Positions 1-11,770 of a DNA stretch of 64,000 nt are shown in pieces (within the stretch, counting starts at the first letter, position 1; every line of letters begins with the position of its first letter). The notes beneath the pieces are model-generated. The model saw only the letters and a program-made list of their open reading frames with translations. It was not told the origin of the DNA and searched no databases. The position numbers were made by a program, and so were the translations under genes. Source of the stretch: Yponomeuta sedellus (taxonomy: Eukaryota; Arthropoda; Insecta; Lepidoptera; Yponomeutidae). The stretch is from NCBI GenBank assembly GCA_934045075.1, contig OW203726.1, positions 24,357,693 to 24,421,692 of the forward strand. The letters are read 5' to 3'.

Positions 1-71
1 AATGGTCTGCAGCAACCGGAAACTGGTTTGTCTGTTGAAAAAAACTAACTTTAACCGACATGATTATGAGT

Positions 72-145
72 CATCCATTAGCTCAGTTAGAAAGAGCGCT
101 GGCACGGATAGCCAGAGGTCGCGGGTTCGAATTCCGGCATGGGTG
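72..145 (+). repeat. tRNA-derived SINE head (GGA-anticodon-like cloverleaf)
   Basis: A tRNA-like stretch carries an A-box (TTAGCTCAGTTAGAAAGAGC), an anticodon arm CTGGC/GCCAG around the loop ACGGATA, and a B-box GGGTTCGAATTCC. The acceptor arms nearly pair (CATCCAT against ATGGGTG). The same unit, with the same downstream text (AATTTTTAGCC..CTAAATA), recurs at about 7.3, 9.9, 10.5, 11.4, 11.6, 45.2 and 55.9 kb. It is therefore a dispersed SINE-like repeat and probably not a working tRNA gene. Confidence 0.7.
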
Positions 146-287
146 GAATTTTTAGCCGCTAAATACGTTTTTTCTAACCGACATGTTTCAGGAATTGCGG
201 ATTTTTTGAATTAACCTTTTATAGAATAAAACTAGACCATACGTCGAACACCTTTGTTTACCTACTTGCAACCGGAATCGATCGTAG

Positions 288-625
288 CCCTGGCTGCCTG
301 AGTGATCTTATGCGACCACGAATGTTAAACAACATAGGGTTCATAGTGCATAGATGGGTGACCGTCTATGACTAACGCTAGTGGCATTTTTCCGAGCGAT
401 TTCGTGCTTTGCAAGGCATATTAAGCAGTTAGAGCCAGCTGCCGTCGATAGATGGCAGTCGTTAAGCCGAGTCAGTGGCCTTAGGGCGGCTTGAAAACTT
501 CTAACAGGAAGACCAGCCACTAGTGTTATAAGCCTCCACGTGGTGGAGTATGGCCTATACCTTCCTTAGGGAAGTGACCCGTGGCTCTCGGTGGGGACAT
601 AATGGGTTGATGATGATGACCTACT
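288..625 (+). repeat. 5S-rRNA-like SINE copy, near full length
   Basis: The 5' part (about 300-365) reads like a 5S rRNA internal control region: ATGTTAAACAACATAGGG, then GATGGGTGACCGTC. Next come the family's GCTAGTGGCATTTTTCCGAGCG block, the GATGGCAGTCGTTAAGCC block and a tail ending GGGGACATAATGGGTTGATGATGATGA. Other copies lie at 2.3, 3.6-4.05, 4.05-4.26, 13.1, 45.5, 46.0, 48.4, 54.6, 58.5 and 60.2 kb. The 5S origin is inferred from motif resemblance. Confidence 0.65.
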
Positions 626-1686
626 TTCACATCCAAATGTAATAGGGTTCATTTGGTATACTATGGCGTCCTCTCCAAAGAGAGACGGACATTTTTTGTC
701 ATAGGGACATTTATTAAAAGGGCGCGCACGAAACAGTCATAGAGCGCGTAAAGAACGCAGTTTAGCGCGACCAATAACTCATCTCGAGAAACAACGTCGT
801 TATCTCACTACATCATTACGCGATGCCCCCGTCGGGGTGGCCAGAGCTGCGGCACAGGGCCGGAGCCAGGGATGAAGTGGCCCTTGTTGGGAGAATAGGA
901 AATGTGTACCATTTACGTGTTTTTTATAACCTCCTTTTATAAACTCCTGGAGGTAAAAATTACTCCGAATCTTTGTAAAATACAAAAACTAGATTGTACA
1001 GAAAAACCTTAAAATTTGTTAAGATACGTAAAAAAATATATCGTACCTTTTAAATTGACCTGGAATAAAAAGTTTTCCAGTACTCCTTTGAGTTTACTTA
1101 AAGTCCATTGAGTGCGAATTAAGACCGTTACATAATCTGATGTCCTATGTGTAGGATGCTGGGGATTATCAGGTTAAATAATACATATCTGTTAAGCCCA
1201 GTCTGCTCCTTGTGTTTCTTATGAACTCACAATATTGTTTTGCACAAAGAAAACAAATTTATTCTTAGCAGGACACACATCTGAAGACTAGCAAAGTGAA
1301 CTGAGGATGTTTATGTAATTATAAGTATTTTTATATATTTGTTTTTTGCACGACTACCTTAATTGTTATACTATTTTTATTTTTAATGCACTAACCCGTG
1401 TTAAGGTCAATTTTAAAAACCTATTTACCTTAATTGTTTCCTTTTTTACACCTCCTACGACTTGACTGATAGAAAATCCAATTAGCGTTCAGTTCAATTT
1501 TTTACATCATGTTTTTTAATCAGACTATTTGTTTCCATATTTAATCATTTGGGAAAAAGGTGCATACAAAGACAAATGAATGTTGGTGTATGAACGTAGA
1601 ATCTTTGCCAGTCTCAACACCAAAGGTTTGCTGGAAGAGGATGCATCTTGCTTTAAGCACGCCCTTATACATTTACTCACGTTCGT
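626..1686. other. AT-rich intergenic stretch without a gene
   Basis: There is no supportable coding region. Positions 1,363-1,430 hold the tail of the tRNA foldback family (TTTTTAATGCACTAACCCGTG, then AAAAACCTATTTA). The rest is unrecognised AT-rich sequence. Confidence 0.5.
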
Positions 1687-1855
1687 TATCAACCCTTGTA
1701 TGTCCCCACTGCTGGGGCACGTAATTACTCACGTAATTAGTGCAATAAAGAATCAAAACATTAATAATAGCATATAACATACGAAGACATACACCTTCCT
1801 TAAGGAAGAGATCCGTGCCCCTCGGTGGGGACATAATGGACTGATGACGATAACA
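1687..1855. repeat. Broken 5S-like SINE fragments
   Basis: The segment at 1,687-1,725 is a reverse-orientation tail (TGTATGTCCCCACTGCTGGGGCA). The segment at 1,790-1,850 is a forward-orientation tail (GTGGGGACATAATGGACTGATGA). Two opposed tails sit within 170 bp. Confidence 0.5.
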
Positions 1856-2317
1856 TACCAATACCTACCACTCATTGAACAGTAGTAACATGAGTCAGGA
1901 AGACGGCCGTAAGGTACCTCAGTTAGGTAAGCTGAGAGGCCCACTAATCTAGCCCCTGCGTACGCGCCTGAAAACACACAAGTACCAAATGGCGTCCCCC
2001 ACGGCGCGAATTTACATACGACGAAGGAATTTAGCCAAGACGGCGAATAAAAAAACAATAGGACGCCAGTCAAGGGTGTAGGCTTTTATTAAGTTGTTAC
2101 GGTTCCGCTGGAAAAGGGAATGTTTATTAATATTTTCGCGTCTCGATGCGTTTTATTGTTAGTTACTTCGACGTAATATATTACAGTGAAAGTAGGGATT
2201 TTTTTTTTCATTTTGTTTGTAAGACAGTCAGTACTTAACTTACAGGACTTATGAGGCAATAATAAACATCTGTGCATAATAAACAAATGGCACTTGTCGC
2301 AAGCGCTCGTTGCCAAA

Positions 2318-2466
2318 GTGGAACCGAGTGATTGGAATCAATTATTTGGGTTAAGTAACAACAGGCGCGGTAAGGTACTGGCCGGGTGACCATCCCGTGT
2401 CTACCGCTAGTGGCATTTTTTTCGAGCGCTTCCGTGCTTCGCAAGGCATGTTAAGCCGTTGGTGCA
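2318..2466 (+). repeat. 5S-like SINE, 5' half
   Basis: It contains ACCGAGTGATTGGAATCAAT, GGTTAAGTAACAACAGGCGC, CCGGGTGACCATCCCGTG and the GCTAGTGGCATTTTT block, ending at GTTAAGCCGTTGGTGC. The order matches the other copies. The 3' half is missing. Confidence 0.6.
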
Positions 2467-3635
2467 TGTAAAAACGTTTGCCTCTAATAATAACGGATAA
2501 AGTACCTGCCCTTACAGGCCCGTCTCAAAAATTCATCCTGTATACGCTGAAAGCTTAGAAAAATCTGTGTAACTTTCGTGTTTCTTATACAGTATTTTCT
2601 TTACATATATATTTGAGCCAACTAGGTAAACTTAACAGATGCTTTCAAATCATCTCCGCGGATCTCCAAAAACCCTAAGAAGCCAGCTTTTTTGGAACCT
2701 GCGAGACAGTTTCAGTTCATTTGGCCGCCAAAATGTGTATAAAAAGTTAAGGCGCCTCTCTCCGAGTACGCTTAAAGATATTTTGAATAATGCCACCGTT
2801 ATAACGGCGGGGCTTAGATCCGTTGATACCATTTGTTTTGCTCCTGGATATGTACAGCTGTTTTATGGCTTTTATATTTATTTATTTCTCTTACGAATAT
2901 TAAGAGCCGTATAGTTATACATAAAATAAGTTAATACCTAAGGGCTAATTATAAATCTCCACTTCTAAAGGCCTTGAGTGGAGACCGCGACTCGGCAAAT
3001 AGTGTAGGACGCCCTCCGACCAGGGGAGGGCTATGTCTAGCAGCGGACTACATAATATAGCCTGAAGAAGAAGAAGAAGAAATTGTAAATAAAATATTTT
3101 ATATTATTTTTAATGCACTAACCCGTGCTAAGGATTAGGTTATAAATAGAAATAGGTTTTTAAAATAGGTGGTTTGGAAGAAATGGCTCTAAGCCAATTG
3201 TACTCTGTGTCTTTATAAATTTTATGTTTGTTTTTTTCCTGGTATACAATTAAGAATATTCTTATGTTATCTTATCTTAAATACCTACGATCATAAATAA
3301 ACAGAGCTTACTGAGAATTTCTCAGATTATTCGAATTTCTATTGAAAAGTTTAGTAAGCCATGAATATGACCAAACAAGGTTCAATTCAAAAGGTGAATA
3401 CAGGCTTATGAGAAGTAAAAATATGCTTCATTTGGCGCGAGGAAAACTTTTTCTTAAAGTACGCAAGCGAATCGTATTCATATTTTTTACGGCCGAACTG
3501 TCTTCGACGGCGCATTTGAATATGTTTATCGCCATTTCACGGAACTTGCTTTGAGAGGAAACTTATGTTTATTATAGCGCAGCTACTATTTATCGTCACG
3601 TTTGTAGGTGCCAGTATTGCTATTAAGTTAGAGAA
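2467..3635. other. Intergenic, repeat fragments only
   Basis: A short retroposon 3' end sits at about 3,011-3,082 (GGGAGGGCTATGTCTAGCAG, then a GAAGAAGAAGAAGAA tail). A tRNA-foldback tail lies at 3,103-3,175. Open frames here (for example 91 codons at 2,639-2,914) show no family motif and are probably chance. Confidence 0.45.
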
Positions 3636-4056
3636 GCACTCGTGGCCTGGTGGAACCGAGTAATTGGAATCAATCACTAGAGTTAATGGTGCTGTGTGGT
3701 GTCGGCCTAGAGAATATCACCAACCCAATTCTTCCCGCGGGTGTCGTAAAAGGCGACTGAGGGACACAAACCGGGGCGTGGGCAGCAGCGCCCCTGCTGT
3801 ACAATTCCACCGAACTGCGATCCCCAACCCGCATGCCCAGCATGGGGTTTATGGGCATTACCCCCTATGATAGCACAACGTGGCGCTCTTTAGGGGAGGG
3901 CTATGAACAGCAGTGGACTAGTACCTATAGCCTGACGACGACTAGAGTTATGCAACAACAGCAAGCAGGAGGGGTGACCATCCCGTGACTACCGCTAGTG
4001 GCATTTTTCCGAACGCTTCCGTGCTTTACAAGGCACGTTAAGCCATTACATGACAG
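3636..4056 (+). repeat. 5S-like SINE split by a younger retroposon
   Basis: SINE sequence runs from 3,636 to 3,685 and resumes at 3,951. A 255-bp retroposon separates the two parts, with a perfect 10-bp duplication (ACTAGAGTTA at 3,676-3,685 and 3,941-3,950). This gives a clear order of insertion. Confidence 0.75.
3686..3940 (+). mobile_element. 255-bp non-coding retroposon with 10-bp target duplication
   Basis: The unit starts ATGGTGCTGTGTGGTGTCGG and contains CCCGCGGGTGTCGTAAAAGG. It ends with GGGAGGGCTATG..CAGTGGACTA and a short GACGACG tail. It is flanked by ACTAGAGTTA on both sides. Copies lie at 9,073-9,347, 59,196-59,461 and 62,316-62,549 (minus), and partial minus copies at 49,612-49,710 and 56,957-57,042. 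Poly-GAAG or GACGAC tails suggest retroposition. Apparent ORFs in it are shadows. Confidence 0.75.
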
Positions 4057-4258
4057 CCGGCACCAACGGGTTAACGTGTTTTGCGAAGCACGGAAGCACT
4101 CGGAAAAAATGCCACTAGCGTGCTAAAAATGTCACGCTAAAAAGTAATGGGATAGTCACCAATCTAGCACCTGACCGTGCCCGTTGTTGCTGACCTTAAG
4201 TGATTGATTCCAATCACTCGGTTCGACTAGGCCACGAGCGCTTCCAGAAAGATAGTAC
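4052..4258 (-). repeat. 5S-like SINE, reverse orientation
   Basis: It reads on the minus strand with the same blocks (ACTAGGCCACGAGCGCTTCC at its 5' end, ATGCCACTAGCG internally). It lies tail-to-tail with the copy ending at about 4,056, so the pair can fold back. An internal duplication (GTGCTAAAAATGTCACGCTAAAAAG) marks this copy. Confidence 0.6.
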
Positions 4259-7242
4259 GAAGGCTACAACCAATACGCGCCTTCTACGCTATTATTTCTA
4301 AAACTAAATAATCATGCAAAAAAGGACACGCTGAAAGCCAGCGCCGCTAGTTTTTATTCTAAAATCTAGCGACACAGCTGAGCGCGCTCCTATTGCCAAA
4401 CTTAAACATGCTAAGATAAGGTTATAATAAAGTCTTGCATAGTTAAATTAATTATACATTTATATATGTCTTTTTTACTATTCAATTTAGCTGTAAGCTT
4501 ATCGTTGTAACTTTTGGCAATAAACCTTTTTTATTCTTTTATTCTTGAAACAATTTAATTAATACTGGAACCTCTTCTATGAATTGTTACTTTTACATTG
4601 CCTTGTTCGTGGAAATGTTTATTGGTAAACACTTTATTACACCGTTTGTAGGACATTCTGACCTAACATGAATACCGTACCTATAGCATAATGTCAGAAA
4701 GCCATTAACTACATTAACCAATTTTGGTGAAATCTATTGATTCGTATAACTTTCTCGACAAAATTCTCCATTTGATCTAATGTGTAACCACGGATCCTAA
4801 GATCCTTTGTCTACATTGATTGAGGGGAAAGTTAAAAAGTTGAACATTGTCTATATGCAGTCTTCATTGCATTTTCCATGAAAATATGCCTTAAAATCAC
4901 TTTGCAAAATCTGCCCGTCGCCGCCCGCCGCCCGCCCCACGCGTATTTATACGAACCAACTTAATTCAGCTGCTCCCGCCACCGCCGCAAAGAAAACTTA
5001 CCTCAAAATTAATATTTCTTTCATTAAAATCTTGTAATATTTTCGCTGCTGCATGCATAAGTAATGTCATGAATAAAGTGACTGGGAAAAACGTCTCGCA
5101 TCCGCTCTGATTGAACTCGCTGATATTGTTTCAATTTCACGAAAAGACGACATTTTCAACCTTATTTTCCCTATTTTATGTCTTTATCTGTTTACTAGCT
5201 GACTCCGCAAACGTTGTTTTGCAATATCAACACGACCTATTCTCAGACCTGCCAATATACACAAAAAAATCATAAAAATCAGAGAAGCCATTTTGGAGCA
5301 GTTCCATTAAACACACAGCCTGACACACGATTTTTTTATATAAAACGTAGATAACGGCGTTTTTGCAGATATAATTGCACAATTACATTCTTGACAATAG
5401 ACTTGTAGTCATGTTCAGTAGCACACAGAAAACTATCTATCTATAATCAGCCCACATCAACCCACTGCTGGGCATAGGGCATAGCTTTTTATTTCAGAAA
5501 ACGCAGAAAACAGTAGAACATTATTCCGAATCTCCTTGCAGAAATGTGTATTCTCAGTTACTACTCCCTCTTTCGACTTCCATACGTATTTTTTCGTCAT
5601 ATTCCAAAACTATTCATCTCTTCCATCAATATAAAGGCCTTCGAGAATTGACCCCCATCGATCACCTGCATTCTTCGCGGGCTAATAAAGGGGTTGAATA
5701 TGAAAAACGGTCGAGTCTGGTTGCAGACCGCGGCAACACTCCATCAAGCCGCGCACCTGCGGATCCGATATTTTTCTTAACTATCTATGTTGGGTTGGTG
5801 GGACTAGCACGAGATGTCGATATTCTAGTTCCGGCGATCGAAAATATCCAGTAGTTCCGGCGATCCAACATCTCCTGCACTGATTTATCACCCGGAATGG
5901 CGTTAGAGGCGATAGTATTGAATAGGCAATAACCTCATAGTTATCCCAGCAAATGGAGTTCAAGCAATATATATATTTTTTTCTATATGTGTCATATTAC
6001 GTTTTTGAGAGAGTCTCTGAGCATCTTAACGACACGCAGTCATGTACATAGTACTATGGACCTATCTGGTTACTGCTGACAAGTATCGTCTTGACAATTC
6101 CAGTCTTTTGGTCTTAAAGCATTAGCATAAGCCCCATGCTAGGCCTTTGGTCGTTCGCAGCCTCTCCGGCCAACCTTTCCCCAGTAATCAGGCTCTACGA
6201 AACCCTCTTCTGTCTTTGCATAATACCTACCCCTTCTTGGGTGCATAATTTTTGCGCTAGGCCTCCAGACGGAAGTGCCCCTTAATCCGTTTTTACTTTT
6301 ACCGGAAAATATTAAAGATTTATCTATGTTTAAGGGAGTTTGTTTGTACGGGTCTCTTCCGGTATCGCAGGAAGGTTATTCCGTATTCCACCACGCGACC
6401 CAAGTCCGGGTTGATGGAGTAAATAAATCACTCTAACACGTATGTTTCAGTTCGAAATAGCAAGACTTAGTTTAGAGACGCCAGGTCTCTCAACTAAGTT
6501 CAGACCTTTTTTCAGCGAATATTGAATTAGCGAATATTACAAGATTGCATTCTTGTCGTAACTTGCTAAGAAGATTACTTACTCGCTGTTACTGTGTGCT
6601 ACATACTTTTTTCCGTAATCGCGGAAAATGCGGAACGCAGTCTGTGTGTTAGGAATGCTTAACACACAGGCTACGTGGAATTCCGAATCGGAGAAAATTA
6701 CGAAGGAAAACCTACATTAAGTATGTATTGGGTCCATAGGTTTGTATAAATTTAATAAACAGCCTAATACAAAAAATTTTTACCTTGGTGCAATTTCGAA
6801 ATCGCTTAAAAGATATCGGCTCTTCCGTAGCGAATTTACTACATGTGGCATTAATGTATGGAAGAACTGGTATGATTTCAAAGTTTACTCCTTAGTTGTT
6901 CGTATTGAATAGTACCAAATCTCTAAGAGACAGAGCCCTCCATTTTTGGTATTTGGATTTTGAGGACTTTCTTACCCTGGCCACGTCTAGTTCAATGACT
7001 AGAAAAAAAGTTAAAGTCATATACTGAAGTCTACAGCCTCTTCAAGCTGTAAAAAATCAAACTTCTAAGTTATCATAAAAAAAATTTACTCGTCCAAGTA
7101 TGACCAATGACCAATATGACCATGATAAAAACTTTGAGATGTTAAATGTTGTCGTTTACGAGTATTTCCATTAACAACAACTTAACATGTCCACGAAATT
7201 TATGACGCTGAAAATAAAAACTCTATATTAAAACACAATGTA
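4259..7242. other. Intergenic stretch with scattered repeat scraps, no gene
   Basis: A short GC-rich patch occurs at about 4,916-4,945 (repeated GCCGCCC). A common insect repeat scrap lies at about 5,205-5,245 (CGCAAACGTTGTTTTGC). A 5S-like SINE fragment in reverse lies at about 6,354-6,420 (CCAAGTCCGGGTTGATGGAG). A small hairpin lies at about 6,641-6,671 (CTGTGTGTTA and its complement). No ORF has recognisable domains. Confidence 0.5.
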
Positions 7243-7244
7243 AT

Positions 7245-7452
7245 AATTATACTATTTTTATTTTTAATGCACTAACCCGTGTTAAGGACAAATTTAAAAA
7301 CCTATTTAGAGGCTAAAAATTTCACCCATGCCGGGATTCGTACCCGCAACCTCTGGCTATCCGTGCCTATCTGGCACGGATAGCCAGAGGTTGCGGGTTC
7401 GAATCCCGGCATGGGTGAAATTTTTAGCCTCTAAATAGGTTTTTACACAATA
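7245..7452. mobile_element. Palindromic foldback made of tRNA-like halves
   Basis: The right half repeats the left half in reverse complement around a centre at about 7,371: TATCCGTGC-CTATCTG-GCACGGATA. Each arm holds a tRNA 3' half (GGGTTCGAATCCCGGCATGG) followed by AAATTTTTAGCCTCTAAATA. The left side continues outward into the family tail (CCTTAACACGGGTTAGTGCA on the minus strand). The arrangement is a SINE dimer joined head-to-head. Confidence 0.7.
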
Positions 7453-8479
7453 TAATAGCAAAAATGTGTTGTTTTCTTACGCTTCCAGGGGTCGCGATGT
7501 CGTTAACATGCATTACGCCTCAGTTAGGATCAGACAGGATTTTCGAGCATTTTTTGAGCCGTTAAAGAATGTAAGACGACGGGTGGACACAGGGGGTGTC
7601 CCACTGTCGAGCTCCAGGACAGCCTTTTCCGGTAAAACGTGTGAGATATAAAGCCGCCAAGCGCGAGTCGGTCTCGCGGGAGTCGCACATCGCAGGTTCC
7701 GTACTATCACACTATACAGGACATAAAAATAATCGCGATTTGACCCGTTTAATGTAGAACTACACGAGCCTGCAAAACTGAGCATCACACTTTTGAAATC
7801 GCAATAATGTTTTAAGTGCAATAGAGATACTTTCGAAATAAAATATTTTACGGAATCCTAAAAAGACGAGGCTCCGAAGACTGGAGTGTCTGTGCGATAT
7901 ATTGTAAGGTAAAAAAATGTTGGTGGAAGTGCAGTTTGATGGTAGTTACTTTTTGTTGTCCACTGTTGTCTTCTGAACCACAAGCACCAAAAGTTTCATA
8001 CGTTTGGACAATTAAAAAATCTGTAAAGCTGTTTTAATTTTCTTCTTAAGCACCACATATTATCAGCTTGATTCCGGATTCACTTACTTGCAGGTAAGTG
8101 AATCCGGGATTAAGTTAATAAACTTAATGTTTTTTACCATATTATAGAATATAAACTGTTGTGTATTGTATAGAGTGTACTCTGAAAATCACGCATAAAA
8201 CTCCCATGTTTTTGTGATTTTGGTTTGTTTAATTTAATTACACTTTGGTGCCTTAAATAAATAAATAAAAAAAGCCAAAACGCATCTTCATTACATTACC
8301 TAAGGGCCAGTTTCTACCTCATAGGCCTTCTCATGTCTACAGTGTAAAGAAGAGAATGGCCTGCCTGTACCTATGTAACATGTTATGATTAATAAATATA
8401 ATTTGATTTTTGTTAAGTGTTTTTAGCGTAGGAAATACACCATTTTATCGAATAGACAAGAATCTTGCCACCATTAGCA
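7453..8479. other. Intergenic, no gene recognised
   Basis: Short ORFs (up to 102 codons, minus, 7,513-7,821) have no recognisable motif. A perfect inverted pair, TCCGGATTCACTTACTTGCA and GCAGGTAAGTGAATCCGG, lies at about 8,073-8,108 and could form a hairpin. Confidence 0.45.
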
Positions 8480-9002
8480 ATACCATGGCCTACATACAAA
8501 CAAACACACATAAACCGACGCCTGTGTCCCAGAGGGGTAGGTAGAAACCAAGGACTGCCACTTGCCACGATCCTGACAGATCACCTTCGCTTCATCAACG
8601 TTCATTAGTCGTTGCATGCACCCACGCCGGTTCCGGGTACTTTTTTATCTTCCCCTTTGCAAATCATCCCCTATTTGGTCGATGTATATCTACCAAATGC
8701 CTGGGACGTCCCTTACCAGCTCTTCCACTCACATTCGCAATATATGTCAATCTTTCTTCCTTCATCCGATTAATAAAACGTTTACAGTAAATACAAATTA
8801 TTATACCTATAGGTGCGAAGTTACGTAATCATGACCGCGTCATGAAACTAAATTTCCAGTAATTGCGGGTTAAGTGGCAGTGGTGCATCTTATCGTCATA
8901 GTAAAACATGAGTTGTAGTTACTTAATATGCGGATTTTTTTTGTTAATCCGGTTACGTATTTGTTTAGTGTTTTCTGTGACTGCTGGCACACCACCAGAT
9001 GG

Positions 9003-9400
9003 TTACGGTAGCGAGGGGTCTCTGGATGCGGGTGGCACGAGACCGTGAAGCTTGGAAAACCATGAGGGAGTCTTACGTGGTGTGTGGTGTCGGCCTAGAG
9101 AATAGCCCCAACCCAAACTCTTCCCGCGGGTGTCGTTAAAGGCGACTAAGGGACACAAACCGGGGGCTGGGCAGCAGCGCCCCCTGCAGTACGATTCCAT
9201 CAACCTGCGATCCCCAAAACGCATGCCCAGCGTGGGGATTATGGGCACTACCCCCCAATGATGGCACAACCTTGCGCTATGGCGCTTATTAGGGCTTAGG
9301 AGGGCTATGCCCAGCAGTGGACTACCATAGCCTGAAGATGAAGAAGAAATCTTATGTCCTGCAGTGAGCGTCAAATGTATGCTGATGGTGATAATGTGTC
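9003..9400 (+). repeat. LINE 3' end interrupted by the 255-bp retroposon
   Basis: The text GAAGCTTGGAAAACCATGAG..GTCTTA breaks at about 9,073 and resumes at about 9,350 with CTTATGTCCTGCAGTGAGCG. The same text is uninterrupted at about 48,060-48,110. The insert (9,073-9,347) is the CGGCCTAGAG/CCGCGGGTGTCG retroposon with a GAAGATGAAGAAGAA tail. TCTTACGT and TCTTATGT at the two edges look like an imperfect target duplication. Confidence 0.65.
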
Positions 9401-9884
9401 TCATTGATGTTTCTTGATGCAAGTGTGTTTTAATCAAAATTGAGTGTAAATATTAATTTCACCCAAATATTTTAATGTGTTTTGTGTATGAGTTTTCTTT
9501 TTTTTTGTGTTTAGTATTCATTTCATCCAAATGTTTAATGTGTGTCTTGTGTATGAATAAAGCATTATTTTATGTTATGTATGAATGAATCAATGAATTT
9601 ATGGTGTCAAAAACATAGGGTACATTTAGCGGTTGTAGTTGCTTATCTCATTCTTTCTCTCAAATCCCAAATGTGCGGATCCAAACGGTTTTTGTAGTTT
9701 TTTTTATCGCAATATTATCGAGCGGGTAGAACGATGGACTCGGAAAGCGTGAGATCCAGATTCGATTACCAATACGGGCATGTACCAATGAATTTGTTTT
9801 TAATGTTATTATATTCTTTATAATGCACTTACCCGTTGCTGCCTGTACGTAATATATACAGAGAGTATTGTAAAGAGGTTTGAA

Positions 9885-10005
9885 ATTTCACTGATGCCGG
9901 TAAGTCGCCCAATAGCTTGGGAGAGTGCTGGCACGGTGAGCCAGAGGTCGCGGGTTCGAGTCCCGGCATAGCTTGAATTTTTTGGCTCTAAATAGGTTTT
10001 TGAAA
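9885..10005 (+). repeat. Degraded tRNA-derived SINE
   Basis: It has the family 5' flank (GAAATTTCACTGATGCCGGT), a damaged A-box, GCTGGCACGGTGAGCCAGAG, the B-box GGGTTCGAGTCCCGGC and a trailing TTTTTTGGCTCTAAATAGG. The acceptor arm no longer pairs. Confidence 0.6.
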
Positions 10006-10204
10006 GTTATGTACATTTGTGTACGTCAGTAACAATACCACTCGCTAACTGTGTAGGAAAACATCGTGAGGAAACCTGAGTGTGTGAGGTGTTCAAATAC
10101 CTAAGAGCTTGAAATTAACAATCCGCGGTAGGCTTGCGTGGTAATTAAGCCTGTTCTCATTCTCTCTCTATCTGAGAGAAGGCCTGTGTCCTGCAGTGGG
10201 ACGT

Positions 10205-10775
10205 TTATAGGCTACATCTTCTATAATATAAAATGAATCGCTGAATGTGTTGGTAAGCGCAAATCTCGAGAGCAGTTGAACCGATTTCGCCATTTCTTTT
10301 TTCAGAATAGGTATTCCTTGAAGTACGAGGATGGTCCTTACGGAGAGAAAAATAAAAAAAAATTAAGAATCGAATGTTAGGCGGTACGAAGTTCGCTGGG
10401 TCAGCTAGTCTATAATATAATAATGAATCGCTGAAAGTCAGCTCAAATCTGGAGAGCAGCTGAACCGATTTCACTAGGTAATTCTTTCATTTAGAATATT
10501 CCTTGAAGTACGAGGATGTAAAAACCTATTTAGAGGCTAAAAATTCCACCCATGCCGGGATTCGAACCCGCGACCGCTGGCTATCCGTGCCAGAGGTCGC
10601 GGGTTCGAATCCCGGCATGGGTGGAATTTTTAGCTTCTAAATAGGTTTTTAAATTTGTCCTTAGCACGGGTTAGTGCATTAAAAATAAAATAAGTACAAG
10701 AATAGTTCTTAAGGAGAGAAAAAAACATAATAGAGATTCAACTGTTCCGCGGCACGAAGTCTTGGTCAGCTAGTT
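10205..10775. repeat. Tandem pair of short interspersed elements, second split by a tRNA foldback
   Basis: Two copies begin CTATAATATAAAATGAATCG / CTATAATATAATAATGAATC and end near GGTCAGCTAGT (10,412 and about 10,772). The second copy breaks at CGAGGAT (about 10,516) and resumes with TAAGGAGAG at about 10,706. Between them lies a palindromic tRNA-half element (10,517-10,690) of the family seen at 7.3 kb. Confidence 0.6.
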
Positions 10776-11332
10776 AGTACGTTACCCAGTAGGCACGTTG
10801 AAAGACACATTGTCTTATAGATTGGTATTTGTAGAAGAAAACCAGTCACGTCACAAGCATAAAGCCCAAATTGAGCTCGACAGTACATAAAGGCGGATTA
10901 ATCGGCAATTAACGGTATCTGCTCGAGATGGGGGAGTTTTTGTGACGCCATTCCGTTCACTTAAACGCGTAGTTAATGTTACTATTCGGATGCGCGAAGC
11001 GTAAGGCGCAGAATTGCTGAATTAATTTCGTGAAATAGCTGAGTTTTTGCTATTAAACGACCGCAGTGATTTAGTTAGAACTTAAAAGTCGTCGCCGTAG
11101 AGATAAATAGATAGAGAACACTTTATTGTACATAAAAATGGAAATTACTCAGATATTTGTTAACCTTAGAGTACAGACGGCGGCCTTATCACTAAAAGCG
11201 ATATCTTCCAGACAACCTCTGGATGAACTGGACTTATACATTAAAGAAGGAAGTAGATGTACAAAAAACATAGAAAACGATAATGTCAGAGGTACCCATA
11301 TAAATACATGCCTAAATAACAGTTTGAATAGA

Positions 11333-11770
11333 TTTAAAAACCTATTTAGAGGTTAAAAAATTCACCCATGCCGGGATTTGAACCCGCAACCTCTGGCTCT
11401 GGCTAAATAGGTTTTTAAATTTGTTCCTTAGCACGGGTTAGTGCATTAAAATAAAAATAGTATAATCATGTGGGTACAGTGATATCGTTCCGATGTTAAA
11501 CCTAACTGCAAAGTTGGTAGTCGGGGCTTTAAGTAATGCAATTTGCTTAAGTCAGATGTCGCTGCCTGTACGTAATACAGAGAATAGTGTAAAGAGGTTC
11601 GAAATTACACTGATGCCGTGAGTCGCCCATTGACTCAATTGGTAGAGCGCTGGCACGGATAGCCAGAGGTTGCGGGTTCGAATCCCGGCATGGGTGATTT
11701 TTTTAACCTCTAAATAGGTTTTTTAAATTTGTTCCTTAGCACGGGTTAGTGAATAAAAATATAAATAGTA
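11333..11770. repeat. Two tRNA-derived SINE-family copies
   Basis: The copy at 11,333-11,455 is a shortened foldback (AAAAACCTATTTAGAGG..CTAAATAGGTTTTTAAATTTG). The copy at 11,575-11,770 is the best-preserved unit. From about 11,625 to 11,697 it has an almost fully pairing cloverleaf (CGCCCAT/ATGGGTG, CTGGC/GCCAG, loop ACGGATA). It then has the family tail CTTAGCACGGGTTAGTG and an AT-rich end. No protein-coding content. Confidence 0.65.

Noticed and set aside
9003..9437. 144-codon minus-strand ORF as a gene
   Set aside because: It spans the 255-bp retroposon and LINE 3' end; similar shadow frames appear in other copies of the repeat.
11625..11697. Functional tRNA gene
   Set aside because: The cloverleaf is nearly complete, but the same unit is dispersed with a fixed non-tRNA tail, and a GGA anticodon without the long serine variable arm is not plausible. 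It is a SINE.
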